From Paracyclopina nana (taxonomy: Eukaryota; Arthropoda; Copepoda; Cyclopoida; Cyclopettidae): a stretch of 64,000 nucleotides of DNA. Below are positions 1 to 22,999 of the stretch, in pieces. Under the pieces are notes generated by a model, which saw only the letters and a list, made by a program, of their open reading frames with translations, had not been told where the DNA came from and did no database searches. Each line of letters begins with the position of its first letter. Positions within the stretch are counted from its first letter, which is position 1. The position numbers were made by a program, and so were the translations under genes. The stretch lies in NCBI GenBank assembly GCA_019096065.1, contig JAGUCH010000006.1:4732001-4796000 (forward strand), given 5' to 3'.

Positions 1-54
1 GATATGCCATTGATGCTCGTATATTGGTCATTAGCTGTATCTTCCTTTTGAAAG

Positions 55-1392
55 GTTGCCAATATTGTGGAGGCTTCGATCAAGGAGCAGAGTGCAGCAA
101 TGCTGGAAATTGCGTTGGAAGAGCCTGTCGCTGTGACTTGGGATTCAGTGGAACTTACTGCCAACTTGAACGTGAGTTAACAAATATATAGAAAAATATG
201 CCTACTATATTGGCCTGATTGCAATCCTTTTACTACAGCCCTGGTCGAATTTGGAGCCTTTGCAATCTCTTCTTCGAGCAATTTCAATCCGGATTCGTAT
301 TATGACTTCCGGACTGGCCTCAATTGTGAATACTTTCATTATGGATCCATCCCGAGGAGTGACAACCAAGTGAAGGCTACTTTCATCTTTGATAGGGCTA
401 TTGTTTGCAACATCAACAATTTGGATGGCCAGTGTGCTTATTTCTGGCCTGGAAACCGCACTTGGATCCAATTCTCAAGATCCTCCATTTATGCCCAGTA
501 AAATCCGGATCTTAAAATTGGGCTCCTATTGAACTCTTTAAACTTTTTATCACCTGATTTAGTGACGATGGAGAAGCTGAAGTGTTCAAAGTGCACGGCG
601 AAGACAAATTCTGGATGATTGCTGGAGGTTCCAATAGTGTAGCAACCGAAATTCTCACTAGTGACTTGAAATGGTCCAATGGTCCGGATTTGCCCATTCT
701 CGTCACGGACTTTTGCATGGTGCAGATTTCTGACTGCGAAATGGCCATCATTGGAGGTCGAGTGCGAGATAATCCACTCTCTACCGCTACTCCATCGAAG
801 CAAATTTGGATCTACAATTTTGAAACCAATGCATGGACTCAAGGGCCCAAGTAAATCACCCTGGACTTGAATCTTAAATTCCCTTGATATGATCCGGGTT
901 TTTTTTTATAGCTTGAACTATAATAGAGTCAAGCACAGTTGCGTCCGGATCAAGGATCCACACACCAATCATTGGAATGTGGTCATCTCTGGTGGCTTCA
1001 GGGATCAGTTTAACTCATTTAACGAGGACAACACTGAGGCATGGGACGTTAAAACGAACATTGTGAAGAGTCTGTACGACTCTTCGTTTTCCAGCCAGGG
1101 CACGAGATTCCAACCTTTGCCTGATTACTTCGAATGGGCTGACGAACTCACAGATTATCAAGTAATTTTTTTTTTGAAGTAGCTTCATGAATTAAATTGC
1201 AATTCGCTTACACAGGCAATTTTCGCTCGTGGTTCCAACTTCAATTCCGATATGAGCAACATTTGGATCTTTGACTTAGAAAATGGCTTCCGTGAAGACA
1301 CTGCAGGTGATAGTGCGTTCGTTGCTTCAGAAAGCGACATGGCAGGAGCTGTTGTTCCTGCTGGCTATTTTGAGTGCTACTACGAATTCTAG
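55..1392 (+). CDS. EGF/kelch-like secreted protein, 3' part (5' end outside window)
   Basis: Five exons are visible: 55-171, 239-497, 563-850, 912-1161 and 1216-1392, joined by canonical GT...AG introns of about 55-67 bp and ending in TAG. The first visible exon encodes a compact cysteine-rich EGF-like module (pattern C-x2-C...C-x-C...GFSGTYC). The following exons encode a beta-rich segment with aromatic-glycine patches resembling degenerate kelch blades (for example MIAGGSN, MAIIGGRV, VVISGGF, each followed by a W-x-I or W-x-V strand). Cysteines and one N-x-T site suggest an extracellular protein, but the signal peptide would lie upstream of the window. The reading frame is open through all exons, so the gene looks functional. 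I do not recognise a specific orthologue. The EGF call is firm; the kelch call is by pattern only. Confidence 0.75.
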
Positions 1393-2041
1393 ATGCAAAA
1401 TGTCCTCATCCTGTATATATTGGTGGCGGAAATGAAAAATATATATTTGCTTGCAAGTTTCTATAAATTGGGTTTTCACTAAAATAATGCGTTAAGTATT
1501 TGCACAGTCTCTCGCAACCTACCCATAAAATGACTATAGGAACCCGAAGTCAAGCTGACTGCACTAGATGGCACTGAGTTCAGACGGCTTGACGTCATCA
1601 GCGCGCGAGCGTAGTTGACACGTTCATCAAATGAGCTACTAGACGTGAACTGTACAAAATAGTCAAAAAGAGCCAGCTTCCTACTATAAAAAAGCCACTT
1701 TAATTTAGTGTGTCAATCTGGAAACACTTTTAATTAGTGCTCTAGCTTGCCCGTAAGCCAGCCCAAAGGCCAGCCTGGAATTTTAGGAAAAGATGGAATT
1801 TCAGGAAATATACCACTCTTAATATAGTGAGATGTAAATATAATTGGTCTATTTGAAACTTAGGCTCTACTTAAGCTTGTGAAAATTACACCTTGCGAAA
1901 AATAATCAAGAAAATGAGGCATTTTGCTAATTCAGACGGCGCAGCGTGAGCAGCGATCAGCCGTCTGAAATCTAATGAGCTCGCCGGTAGGATAAATATG
2001 GTACCGTTTTACGGTTCCCTATGTCATGTGATAAATAGTTG
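1393..2041. other. Intergenic stretch between convergent genes, with short inverted repeats
   Basis: No coding potential is seen between the TAG of the EGF/kelch gene and the stop of the sugar transporter. A 10-bp motif, TTCAGACGGC, occurs at 1579-1588 and 1931-1940, and its reverse complement at 1960-1969. The last pair forms a hairpin with a 19-nt loop. See the findings. Confidence 0.6.
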
Positions 2042-4010
2042 TCATACAGCCATCGAGTCTTTGCTGGATTTCCTCAAGAAATAGGCTTTCATTTCATCTG
2101 GCGATTTTCCTTTCGTTTCGGGCACGAAAAAGATCAAGATGAAGATGCCTGAACAGGTAAAAAAACCAAGTTAAACTATCTTTTACATTCGGGCATCATA
2201 GGATAATGTAGGCTTACCAACAAAGCAAATTGCTCCAAAGAGGAAGTAAGTGCCTGAAGTATGGAGACCTTCTTCCATATCAGGATAGAATTTGGTGACT
2301 AAAAATGCACACGACCAATTAAAGGAGAAAGCTATGGAGGCACACAGCCTTTTGGCTTCAGGGGCATGAATTTCTGCATTTAGAGTCCACACCAGTGGCC
2401 CAAAGCCTACAAATAATGCATTCATTTTAAACATCTATAATGAGCATATGACGTTACCTATAGAGAATGCTAAAATGAAGACTATTAAGCTGACAACAGG
2501 AAGCCATCCCAAGTCTTTGACAGTCTCTGCATCAAATGAGCCATTTTGGCAATTCTCCTTGTAAGTGTGGAGAAATACTTGAAGCATATCCTTCCACTGT
2601 GGACCATCCAAATAAGTTGGCTGCAGAATGACAATTGTTTTTTTGCCATTTTTGTCACTATGAAAATTTCTTACTGTGATGTAGACTGTGGAATTCCCGC
2701 AATCAATGTATTTGTTTTCGTCCATAAAAAAGTAGAATCCCAGAGCCCCAATGGACACAGCCATAAATGCATTAGATAGGATGAGGAGAATCTTTCGCCC
2801 AAACTTGTCCACGATCAAGACAGCTGCCAATGTGCCAACAACTTGAGCTAATGCCACGATGAATGCAGCCAAGCCTAATAAGAAGCAGTCACACATTTTT
2901 CAAATATCACAAGCATTTCAAGAGTGGAGCTTACTTGGTTCAATGCTCGAGCCTGCTTTTTCGAAAATGGTCTGCAAGTAAAAGAACACAGCATTGACGC
3001 CGCAAAACTGCTGGCCAAACATGGCAAACATGGTGATGATGAACGGCTGGAAATACACTCTTTTTGTGAACAAGTCTTTGATTCCGATGCTGCCAACTTG
3101 GTCCTCTTTCACTTTCGATTGCTCTAATTGATTGAGCTCCACTTCCACGTCAACTTGGGGACCCCTAAACCACTGAAGCGCTTTCTTGGCGTCATCTCTT
3201 CGATTCTGAGCGACCAAATACACTGGGGAATCCGGCATAAACATCAACGAGCCCAGCATGATCACTAGATCAAATATCACCCATTATTAATGCATTTGGG
3301 TATAATCAGTGGCCTACCTGGGATTGCGATGCAAACAGCGGATATGGCAACCCAACCCATGGCTTCATTGACATTAAGGCCATCTACGAAGCAGACTCCA
3401 AGGGTTGACATTAATTGCATCATCGACGATAAACCCCCACGAATGGAAGGCTCTGAGATCTCGCTTACGTAGTAGGGAGCTACCAAAGCATATGCACCAC
3501 CACTGAAGCCTGAATGAATAAAGGCATGAGGTTGATATCAAGATGTGCATATTTTTAGCTATACCAGTCAGGAATCGGCCAATGAGTAAAGCTATGATGC
3601 TGTCCAGCGCTTTCGTGGATGTAAGCAGAATGTATCCGATGAGCATAGGCACTGAAAGGCACATTAGTGTCTTCTTTCGACCCAATTTGTTCAGCAGGAA
3701 AAAAGCGACTGGGCCGGAAAAGACTGCTCCCAGGGGGAAAAGGGGTCCAACCCATGAAACTAACGAGGCCGAGACATCACTGAGGTCGCAGTCGTTTTTG
3801 CACAATGAAGGGTCAATTTTTGGCAGCACTGGAGACGACCATGCAATGCCTGTCCCACATCCAAATGAGCCCAAAGTTGCTGCAAAAAATAATTTGCCAT
3901 CTATTGATATACTAATTAATGCTGTTTTGTGTACCTGCGAGAGCAGCTAGAATTTGAGGCCATTTTGAGGCTTTGGTTGGACTGCCTGCAGCCTCGATGC
4001 TTTTCTCCAT
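2042..4010 (-). CDS. SLC2/Tret1-like facilitated sugar (trehalose) transporter
   Basis: Seven coding exons on the minus strand (4010-3935, 3879-3565, 3509-3318, 3264-2935, 2874-2458, 2406-2218, 2148-2042) give a 541-aa major-facilitator protein; all junctions keep frame. Family marks are the GRKKT motif after TM2, the GRFLTG-FSGGAYALVAPYYVSE segment spanning the exon 2/3 junction, the PDSPVYL motif after TM6, the DKFGRK loop after TM8 and a C-terminal PETKGKS. About twelve hydrophobic segments fit the 12-TM sugar porter fold. The protein should sit in the plasma membrane and move hexoses or trehalose down their gradient; substrate cannot be read from sequence. The ATG at 4010 is chosen because it opens a short hydrophilic N-terminus just before TM1. 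A large N-glycosylated loop in exon 5 is longer than in typical GLUTs. Confidence 0.88.
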
Positions 4011-5584
4011 GATTTGTTTTCTCTCTATCCTCGATATCTATGAGACAAAGAAATAGGGATGGTGCCCATTCAGTGTCCTCACTTGTCCAGCAATTTGAGT
4101 CAAGTAACAGAAAAAATGTTGCAGACAAGCCCCCACCCCCATATAAAGATATGCTACTACGTTTGTCCGTACGCGCAAATTCGCGCACTCCGAACAAGTT
4201 GTAGTTCATGGATTTCATCATGTATGTTCCTTACCTACTGAATCGCTTTTGGCCGAGATCTCGAGTAGCTGGCTGTTTCAGAAGCGTTACCATATTGATG
4301 ACGAAAAAATGTTAATTGATCACCTTATCGTCTCGCGCGCAACATTCAATGTTTGCCATGTGCTGTGATTTTTTTAAAACGAAGTATTAGTGGGCTTACT
4401 ACATAAAAAACTGTTCTTTTCACTTATAGTTGCCATGCTAGTATTCACCCTTTCAGGAAAGTTGCTTTAAAATATAAATGATGCATGACTCATATATTAT
4501 TGACAAATTCTTTTTAAAGTATGAATAAATTGCAAAATCCCAATTTTTTGCTAGACGCATCTTTGCTTTAAATCAATTGAGGTAAATATTAGCTAAGGCT
4601 TCATGGCTATTCAATGCACAGATAGTAGCAGCTCGTATACGCACAGAAATTTTCGTAAGAGGAAAATTCCGCTGACATTAAATGGGGTTTGAATGGAACC
4701 TGTATGCACAAACTGCGCAATTTCGCTCGCACAGGAAAGTTTTTGGTTTCACATTTGACCGAAGAGGAGGAAAAAAGACGGTGAACGTCATCGTGTTGCG
4801 TAAGCCGCGAAGATGAACTCATTTTCCGAGATTTATGCGGGGTGGGGATAAAGTTGTTTAATTAAGCATTTGTTTTCATCACCAAGGCCAAGTTCATGAC
4901 TACGCTGCCTACCTTGAGCTTTGTACTCGTTTGAGTCCTTATAGTATATCATACTTATGCTATAAAAGTTCAACGACTTCCTGGTTTTGCGAAAAATGCG
5001 TATATCTCGCGACAAAAAAGCATTTTTCGACAGCAATCTATTTGCAATGAACAGAAACTGCATTTCATGCCAGCTATAAAGCAACCCGTCCAAATATTAC
5101 GAGAGAGGATCAGGATATGCCATAAAAAGAGCTCGCGCAGTTTATATACGGGAAAAGAAAGCCAGAGCGCAACTCTCATCTTTCAGATTTCTTCTCTTCA
5201 GTGGCAGCTTCGAGTCTTTCAGAACCTTTGCACAGAACAAGTGGTGCCAATCCTCCGTAAGTAATTTCATCGACAATCAGCTCGAAAAAATGAAAAGAAA
5301 AAGTTTTATTGTAAAGCCCAGAAAAAACTTTCCTTTTTGTAACGTGGTGCCCAAAAGAGCCATTTTTCACACAAAATGTATTGATAAAATGCAAATTTAA
5401 TTCTGTGCTGGGTGTATCGCGTTTGTTATATCAGCAAAAATGCGAAACTATCGACTTGTGCGTTTTGCTGGGGAAAGCCAGACAAATATGATAAATCGAG
5501 CTCCCATGTTGTGGGCCCTATAAAAAGCAGGAAATGATGTTTATTTTTTCTCCTTTCACCGAAAAATAGCTTGCCACAACCGTG
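4011..5584. other. Intergenic region between divergent transporter and Ly6 genes
   Basis: No convincing coding exon, RNA gene or repeat family is seen in these 1.57 kb. It must hold the promoters of both flanking genes, which are transcribed away from each other. Confidence 0.5.
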
Positions 5585-6478
5585 ATGACAATGACGACCA
5601 CTGGCTGCTGGCTAATTGGAATGCTCACATTGTCTGGAATTATTCAGGCCTCTAGAGCAGAAAGAAATTGTTTTGTTTGCTACTCTTGCTCCAGGGTGGA
5701 AACCAGCCAGTCTTTGCCATGTCAAGATGATCAGGATTTATGCATGGTGAGCATCTTAAGAATTCTCATTAATAGTAAACTAAAACAATGAACTGACTAA
5801 ACTATATTATACAAAATTACTATTTTTTATTTGTACTGAAAGACAAATCAGGAACAGAACTAGGCTTTGACTTCAACAAACGATGCAGTCAATTCTAGTT
5901 TTGCAGAATACCAGACAATTCTGGACTCTGCCTGTTATTTGGAGTTTATGCCAATAGACCCAAGAAGCAAATAAAAGACAAAGGCGTTGGATCATATGGC
6001 GAAATGATGCTGTAAAATAGCATTTCTGATCAAAAGCTACTGCAGCCAGCTCATAGCAATATGGGAAAATTATGTTATAGCCCCGATTGACATTTACGGA
6101 TCCTTTTATCCGGCCTAATTTCCTGTCTGGAAATGCATTGGCATCAACTTTCTCCTCGCCAATTCAACTTTTTGTCTAACTAAAAAAGCCAATTTCAGAC
6201 GGTCGAACTCATCACCGGGGAGATTGAGCGAGGATGCAGCAATCAGCAAAAGTGCGATGCAGGTAGCGGAAAAACTAAAGAAAAAACCCTGTCTTTTAAG
6301 CTCTAATTGGTCCACCTCTATCAACTTTTTCATTTCAGAGAAATCGACCCTTGGCCACAAGAAGGTTGAATGCTGCCCCCATGACAATTGCAACAGTGGC
6401 TACAAAATAGGCCAGGCATGGCCTTTGATTGTTGTATCATTATTTATTACGAATGTATCTTTATTCACAAAAACGTAA
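5585..6478 (+). CDS. Small GPI-anchored Ly6/uPAR (three-finger) protein
   Basis: Three exons (5585-5746, 6199-6262, 6339-6478) encode 121 aa. An N-terminal signal peptide (hydrophobic LIGMLTLSGIIQ core) precedes a full LU-domain cysteine pattern: CFVCYSC, then C...C, ERGC, C, and the diagnostic CC-x-x-D-x-CN (CCPHDNCN). After the final Asn a hydrophobic tail (WPLIVVSLFITNVSLF) fits a GPI-attachment signal. Such proteins sit on the outer leaflet of the plasma membrane as receptors or channel modulators; in arthropods some build septate junctions. Start ATG 5585 directly opens the signal peptide; a second in-frame ATG two codons later is equivalent. The 452-bp first intron is long for this locus. 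The TAA at 6476-6478 abuts the stop codon of the convergent Prp8 gene. The ligand or role is unknown. Confidence 0.85.
6443..6465 (-). promoter_or_regulatory. Two AATAAA poly(A) signals for Prp8, inside the Ly6 coding exon
   Basis: On the minus strand AATAAA occurs at 6465-6460 and 6448-6443, starting 14 nt downstream of the Prp8 stop codon. On the plus strand the same bases are codons of the GPI signal of the Ly6 protein. No earlier signal exists, since the stop codon is at 6479. Confidence 0.6.
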
Positions 6479-14184
<7,706 letters not shown>

Positions 14185-14887
14185 CGCGGACTATCCTTGC
14201 TTTTCGACTTCAAATTTCACTTTATCGGACGCCAAACTAATTCTTCGTCGTAAACAAACTCTGGTCGCAAGTCGAAACGTTTTTTGAATGAAGGATCAAA
14301 TACAAGACGGATTTTACCGCTTATGTAACTATATAGGTTTTTACATCATTCAATCAAAAGAACTTTGACTTTTCCATAATATAGGCTCATGACTCTTTCT
14401 ATCTTGATGAAAAATTAGGTACTATGGTTTGACGAGCTTTATAAGCACATTAGTAAATATATATTACGCCTCAAATAAACTTATATGTTTCATTCACGAT
14501 TGATCATAAAATGTCGGTTTCGGCGAATTCTGAAGAAAATCAATTAAATTATATAAATGGTGAAGACTATTTAGCTTCAAATTGGAGTGATATTTAACAT
14601 AGCATTATGTCACATCGTAGTCTTCTTCTAATGGAATATTCCACTTGATGTTTTGAATGTCGGCAAACTTTGAGCCTTAGAATTGTGAAACTTTTCGCTT
14701 GAGCGTCACCGGCATTAACTTCATGTCTGACTCACAATACAACCAAATGCTTCCCAAATACGCCAAACTAGCCATAATAAATAGAGAGCCTCTGCTGAAA
14801 CACCTACTGTTAAAAAAGCTTTCAACATCAACAAAAACAACAGGAAAAATTAATTTTGCGAACGTTTTCTTTTCCAATTGCTGAAAA
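14185..14887. promoter_or_regulatory. Divergent promoter region shared by Prp8 and Plrg1
   Basis: These 703 bp separate the two ATG codons, which point away from each other. No coding exon is seen. Being the only sequence upstream of both spliceosomal genes, it must contain both start sites unless there are distant 5' UTR exons. No TATA or other core element could be assigned with confidence. Confidence 0.55.
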
Positions 14888-16386
14888 ATGGCTCCGGGAG
14901 TGGACGAAGTGACAAAGCATTCAGTGCACACACTTGTTTTTCGATCTCAAAAACGAACGCACGAATTGTTCATTTCGGATCAAGGATCTCTGCCGGAAAC
15001 TGATCCTGACCTAGAGACTTTCATCAAGAAGCTTAAAGCAAAATCGTATTACAGCGAGAACCTGGTTAAGTATGTGGACAAAGCCAATCAGAAGAAGCAG
15101 CAATTTGACTCGAGACCTGAAAACTTGACTTCAGAAAATTCAGATGCGTCTGGAGCTAAGGTAGAAAATGATGATAGCTCTATTGCAAATTCAAGCAACT
15201 CTTCATCCATTGGCGGCCAATTGGTGGCCTTTACTGGAGGTGAGCAAATTTTGACAACGATCTATTTATTGTTCCATAAGCTATGTATTTCGTATTAGGC
15301 AACCAAATTCAAACCAAAAAAGCAATGACGATGTCAATGCCAAAGCCAACTTGGCATGCTCCATGGAAGTTATACAGGGTTATTTCTGGCCACACTGGAT
15401 GGGTTCGCAGTGTTGCCATCGAGCCAGGAAATGAGTGGTTCTGCACAGGAGCTGCGGATCGAGTTATCAAAATCTGGGACTTGGCCTCTGGAAAATTGAA
15501 ACTCTCTCTGACTGGCCACGTGTCCACTGTGAGAGGACTCGTTGTGTCCCCAAGGCAGCCGTACTTGTTTTCCTGTGGTGAGGACCGACAGGTTAAATGC
15601 TGGGACTTGGAATACAACAAGGTCATCCGCCATTACCATGGCCACTTGTCTGCTGTCTACGGCTTGGCATTGCACCCTACAATCGACGTACTTGTCTCAT
15701 GTGGCCGAGATGCCACAGCACGCGTTTGGGACATGCGCACCAAGGTGAACATTCACACTCTAGGTGGACACACCTCCACTGTGAGCAGTGTGGTTTGCCA
15801 AGCCACTGACCCTCAGATCATCACAGGTAAGACTATAATCGATATTTCGATGACAACTAGATATAAAATCTCTTGATTTGTAGGCTCAAATGACCAGACT
15901 GTTAGGTTGTGGGACTTGGCTGCTGGTAAATCCATGTGCACACTTACCCACCATAAAAAGAGTGTGCGTTCTGTGGTTCTGCATCCGAAGTTGTACATGT
16001 TTGCCTCAGCATCGCCTGATAATATCAAGCAGTGGAAGTGCCCCGAAGGAAAGTTCATCCAGAACTTGTCAGGTCATAATGCCATCATAAATTGCATGGC
16101 TGCCAACTCTGATGGTGTGCTCGTGTCCGGTGCTGACAATGGCACTATGCATTTCTGGGACTGGAAAACCGGCTACAACTTCCAGAGGCTACAAGCTCCT
16201 GTTCAACCAGGTTCGCTTGATAGCGAGGCTGGCATCTTTGCCATGGCTTTTGACCATTCGGGAAGCAGACTCATTACTTGCGAGGCCGACAAGACGATCA
16301 AAGTGTACAAAGAGGACGAGACCGCTACTGAAGACAGCCACCCTGTCAACTGGAAGCCTGACCTGCTGAAAAGGCGCAAGTTTTGA
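14888..16386 (+). CDS. Plrg1: Pleiotropic regulator 1 (PLRG1/Prp46), WD40 spliceosome protein
   Basis: Three exons (14888-15239, 15299-15826, 15884-16386) encode 460 aa. Residues 1 to about 140 are helical and low-complexity; from about residue 145 a seven-bladed WD40 propeller follows, starting with the family signature [18 protein letters not shown] and containing repeated GH...WD units (VIKIWDL, VKCWDL, ARVWDM, VRLWDL, IKQWKC, MHFWDW). The C-terminus [12 protein letters not shown] is conserved in PLRG1. The protein belongs to the Prp19/CDC5L (NTC) complex, which joins the spliceosome at activation, and acts in the nucleus. Human PLRG1 is 514 aa; this one is shorter, mainly before the propeller. 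The poly(A) signal AATAAA begins one nucleotide after the stop codon. The neighbour Prp8 is a direct partner in the activated spliceosome. Confidence 0.96.
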
Positions 16387-16387
16387 A

Positions 16388-16393
16388 AATAAA
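16388..16393 (+). promoter_or_regulatory. Plrg1 poly(A) signal AATAAA
   Basis: The hexamer lies one base after the TGA stop (16384-16386), implying a 3' UTR of only a few tens of bases, as expected in the 180-bp gap to the convergent Ran gene. Confidence 0.65.
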
Positions 16394-16432
16394 TGCTTTG
16401 TTCAGAATAGAGGATACCTCCAATTCTATCCG

Positions 16433-16438
16433 TTTATT
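16433..16438 (-). promoter_or_regulatory. Ran poly(A) signal AATAAA (minus strand)
   Basis: TTTATT on the plus strand reads AATAAA for the Ran transcript, about 130 nt downstream of its stop codon and within the gap to Plrg1. Confidence 0.55.
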
Positions 16439-16566
16439 TCGATAAAAAAGCGTATCATCCACTAAATACGAATTAATCGAAGAAAAATACAGTAATAGTA
16501 GCAGTAGTGTAAAGTAAATGTGACAGTTCCACGGATAGACCAAAGCTTGCTTTTTTAATGACGAAG

Positions 16567-19936
<3,370 letters not shown>

Positions 19937-22213
19937 ATGACCAGTTCGGCTGAAAATAGTGATGATGTGATAAATGATGATACCAGACAGAAATTCGGCT
20001 CAGAGGCCATTGAACAGTTGGCCTCCGGCCTCAACTTGGCAGCTCACACAATAGAAGAATTCAGCCAGAATGTAAGCCATATCATCTTGAATTTTTCCTG
20101 CTTAGCTCTAGATTGAATTATCTATTTTGCAGACAATTGATGAAGAAAGCTTAAAGCAGCTCAATGACGAGCAATTGTTCAGGCTGTTAGAGGAGGCGTA
20201 TCATTCGAAAAAACTAGACGAGAAGAATAAAAGTGCCATTTTTAAGGTAAATACTCTGCAGTAGCTAGAGAGTGCATAAAAGAAAACCTACAAAATCTAG
20301 TTCTCTTGCTACGCGTATATATAAGAAGCATGCATTCTACGTCGTAGCACATAAATGTATAAATAAATTGCGAAGTTTCTTGATAAACACTTTTACTTTC
20401 TTGCTCTAAGAATATTCTCACTTTGAGGAGCAAACAGAGCTTTTATCACATGTGTACTACTTTAGGAAATCCTTGAGGATGTTCATGAGTCGTTGGCCAC
20501 CCCTGATAAGAAAACGATTTACCAGTCCTCATCAAAAGTGACGTGCACATCGACAATAGCTTCGTCTCCGGCCCCCAAAAGTTCCTGTTCGGTCAGCGCT
20601 AAGAAGATGGCCTCGAATAAAAATCAAGCTGCCAGCACCTTTGACTCCATAGCTGCCTTGACCGAAATTATGGCTCCCTCTTCTCACATAAATATCCCAG
20701 TCGCAGGATCGCACAATGATCCGGATGCAGATACGTCGAGCACCAAAACTGAGGTTGAGGAGATGGAACTGGATCAGTTTTCAGATCTGGATGAGGCAGA
20801 CGAAAAAGTACGCACATACTCACAATTAAATTAAGCCAATTCACAGGGAATGTAATTTGCAGGGCAACGACAAGAAATTAGACGAAAATGGCAATCCCCC
20901 CTCGCAGCAGTGCTCGTCGTCGACAGTCACTTTTGCAGCTAGGCAATTAAAGCCGTTGTCCATTTACCGACACAATCCGGCATTTCACTCCCAACATGTG
21001 TCAGTTAATCAAATGGACGAAATTCCACCGCTATCTCCATCCTCACTGCAGCCAAATAATTCAAACGCTAGCAGCAGAGATAAGAGTGCTGAGGAGTCTA
21101 AAGGGAATGCCACCTCCATCAAAGCTCGAAGAAAAAAGAAGGTGACTATAGTACAAAATATCAATTGATTACTCAAGCATTAAACAGTTTTATCATAGGC
21201 TGTGAAAGCTGAGGAGACAATAAAAGCGGAGGAAATTGATGGCTATAGAGGAGCTGATGATTTAGAAAGCCTTCTCCAGTTCATTGAATCCAAGCCGAAA
21301 TCAAATGCTACTACTTCGATGGAAACTGACCAATCCGGATCCAAGCTGTCCTCCTCCAAGTGGAAACGATCTCGACGGACGGATCACAAATCCAAGCGAT
21401 CTAGAACGCCCTCGGTGACCACGCCGTCCAAGGAGAAATCGCCTGAATTACCCTCTCAGAAAACGTCCAGAGCTTCCTCAACTCGCCGTCCGGAGTTGGC
21501 TGATACCACCAATGATCATCATCATCATACTTCCTCTGCAACCAATTCCAGAAACTCATCGGTCAACCGCAATAAGGATCCGGATTGCCAGCCAGGAGTC
21601 ATTATTCCGCTGACTCCGGATTCAGTGACCACAGTCAAGAATAGCTTGATTGCAATTACGTCCAGTAGTAGCAATAATGCCAAAAAGACACTTAAGAAGC
21701 CGAAAAAGCAGGCAGGGTGGCTTGTGGACTTCAACAATGAAAGCAACAAAAGCGCTCGAGTAAAATCGAAGCCTCCCTCCGGGAAACCCCAGCAGCAAGC
21801 TCCTCAGCAACAGAAAAAGGAGTCGTCAATTTTGACCACTGACCAGGACTCGTCGGAGGATCAGGTTTCCATTCACGACGAGATCATCAATCAACCTGAT
21901 CCCGAGGTTTCTGAGCCTGTTGTTGATCCTCAAAACGATAATAACAATGTGGATGTAGAAGAAGAAGAGGATGTGACCCCAAAGGCTGTGCTTTCCAAAA
22001 GCCAAAACCAAGAGGTTGAAACTAACGTATGCATCAACTACGAATCTATTTTGAAGTTCATCAAAAAAGGTAACCGTCATTGAAAAAATGATCAGAACGA
22101 TGATTGAATGTGAATTATTTCCAGAATGGGATATTGTCACGATGGAAATATCAAATGGATCCAAAGACATCCAGTCTAAGGTTGTATACTATAAACCACG
22201 AGAGAAAGTATAG
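19937..22213 (+). CDS. Large serine-rich, low-complexity protein of unknown function
   Basis: Six exons (19937-20071, 20133-20246, 20466-20807, 20863-21141, 21199-22069, 22125-22213) encode 609 aa, with every junction in frame. Residues 1 to about 95 look helical and ordered (acidic, leucine-rich, including EEFSQN and QLFRLLEEAYHSKKL). The rest is mostly disordered: Ser/Thr-rich with basic clusters (KARRKKK; KWKRSRRTDHKSKRSR), a HHHH run, a PQQQAPQQQKK tract and an acidic run VEEEED. A short ordered C-terminus (EWDIVTMEIS...VVYYKPREKV) is carried by the last exon. Basic clusters suggest nuclear localisation. I do not recognise a family. A motif DDLESLLQFIES, and again YESILKFIKKG, recurs and may be a small helical interaction repeat. 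Confidence 0.8.
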
Positions 22214-22427
22214 TCAGCCAATAAATGTGAAAAGAAAACGCATTTTTGTCAACTTGGCGGTGGGTTCACTACATACGGCAGTGAAGTGAAAATCTCTATA
22301 TTTTGCTGAGATTTGGCGTGCGCTCGCATCTACCGTACAATAATGACTTTTTTTTCGTCACATGTGAGAAATAATATCCATTATTGTACAGTTGGCAACT
22401 TGAGAGTTCTTCTTCAATTTAAAAAAA

Positions 22428-22497
22428 GACTTCACCGGGAATCGAACCTGGGTCGGCTGGGTGAAATGTCTGTACTTTACCACTGTACCATCAGAAC
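22428..22497 (-). pseudogene. Degenerate tRNA-Glu(UUC)-like sequence with Pol III terminator
   Basis: Read on the minus strand, this 70-nt segment keeps an A box (TGGTACAGTGG) and an almost perfect B box/T-loop (GGTTCGATTCC, 22438-22448), with the loop ATTTCAC of glutamate tRNAs, giving an apparent UUC anticodon at 22463-22465. A run of seven T follows immediately, as for RNA polymerase III termination. However, the acceptor stem has three mismatches in seven pairs and the anticodon stem does not pair at all, so a working tRNA is unlikely. It may be a tRNA pseudogene or the head of a tRNA-derived SINE. Confidence 0.65.
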
Positions 22498-22999
22498 TTT
22501 CTTATTCAAATGAAAATTCTGGCATATCAAAAAAATATTACATTCTGTTCCAAGTCATTCATAATGAAGAACAGTCTTCTAAAACATGCTCTCTTTAAAA
22601 ATTTGCTTAAAGTTTTCTAAAAATCTAAAGTTCTTAATTAAGAAAAGTCTTATAGAACTTGTGTTTGTGATCTGTCATTCAAATCATTTTTATTTTAGAC
22701 AAGTCTTCTAAAAATGGATTTTAAAAAGTTGTATCTTTTCAGCTTCAAGCCAAATTCAACTTTAGTTAAGTCCTTTTCAAAAAAATTCGTACTTAAAAAC
22801 GTTAAAAATATCTGGTTACTCTGCAAATGTTGAGTTCGTGTCTTGCTACTAGGAAATTCATGCGCGCGCGTTTGACCGCAAGTTTTGACCTGCAACTGAG
22901 CTATCTTTTTTGAGGCTATTTTTCAGATTAAATCAATCAAATTCTAGCATTTAAAAGTAATTTAGGGATTCTGAATTGTCACGAAGCTGACAAAAATGT

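Noticed and set aside
22428-22497. Functional tRNA-Glu gene
   Set aside because: Acceptor and anticodon stems do not pair, so only a relic or a tRNA-derived element is supported.
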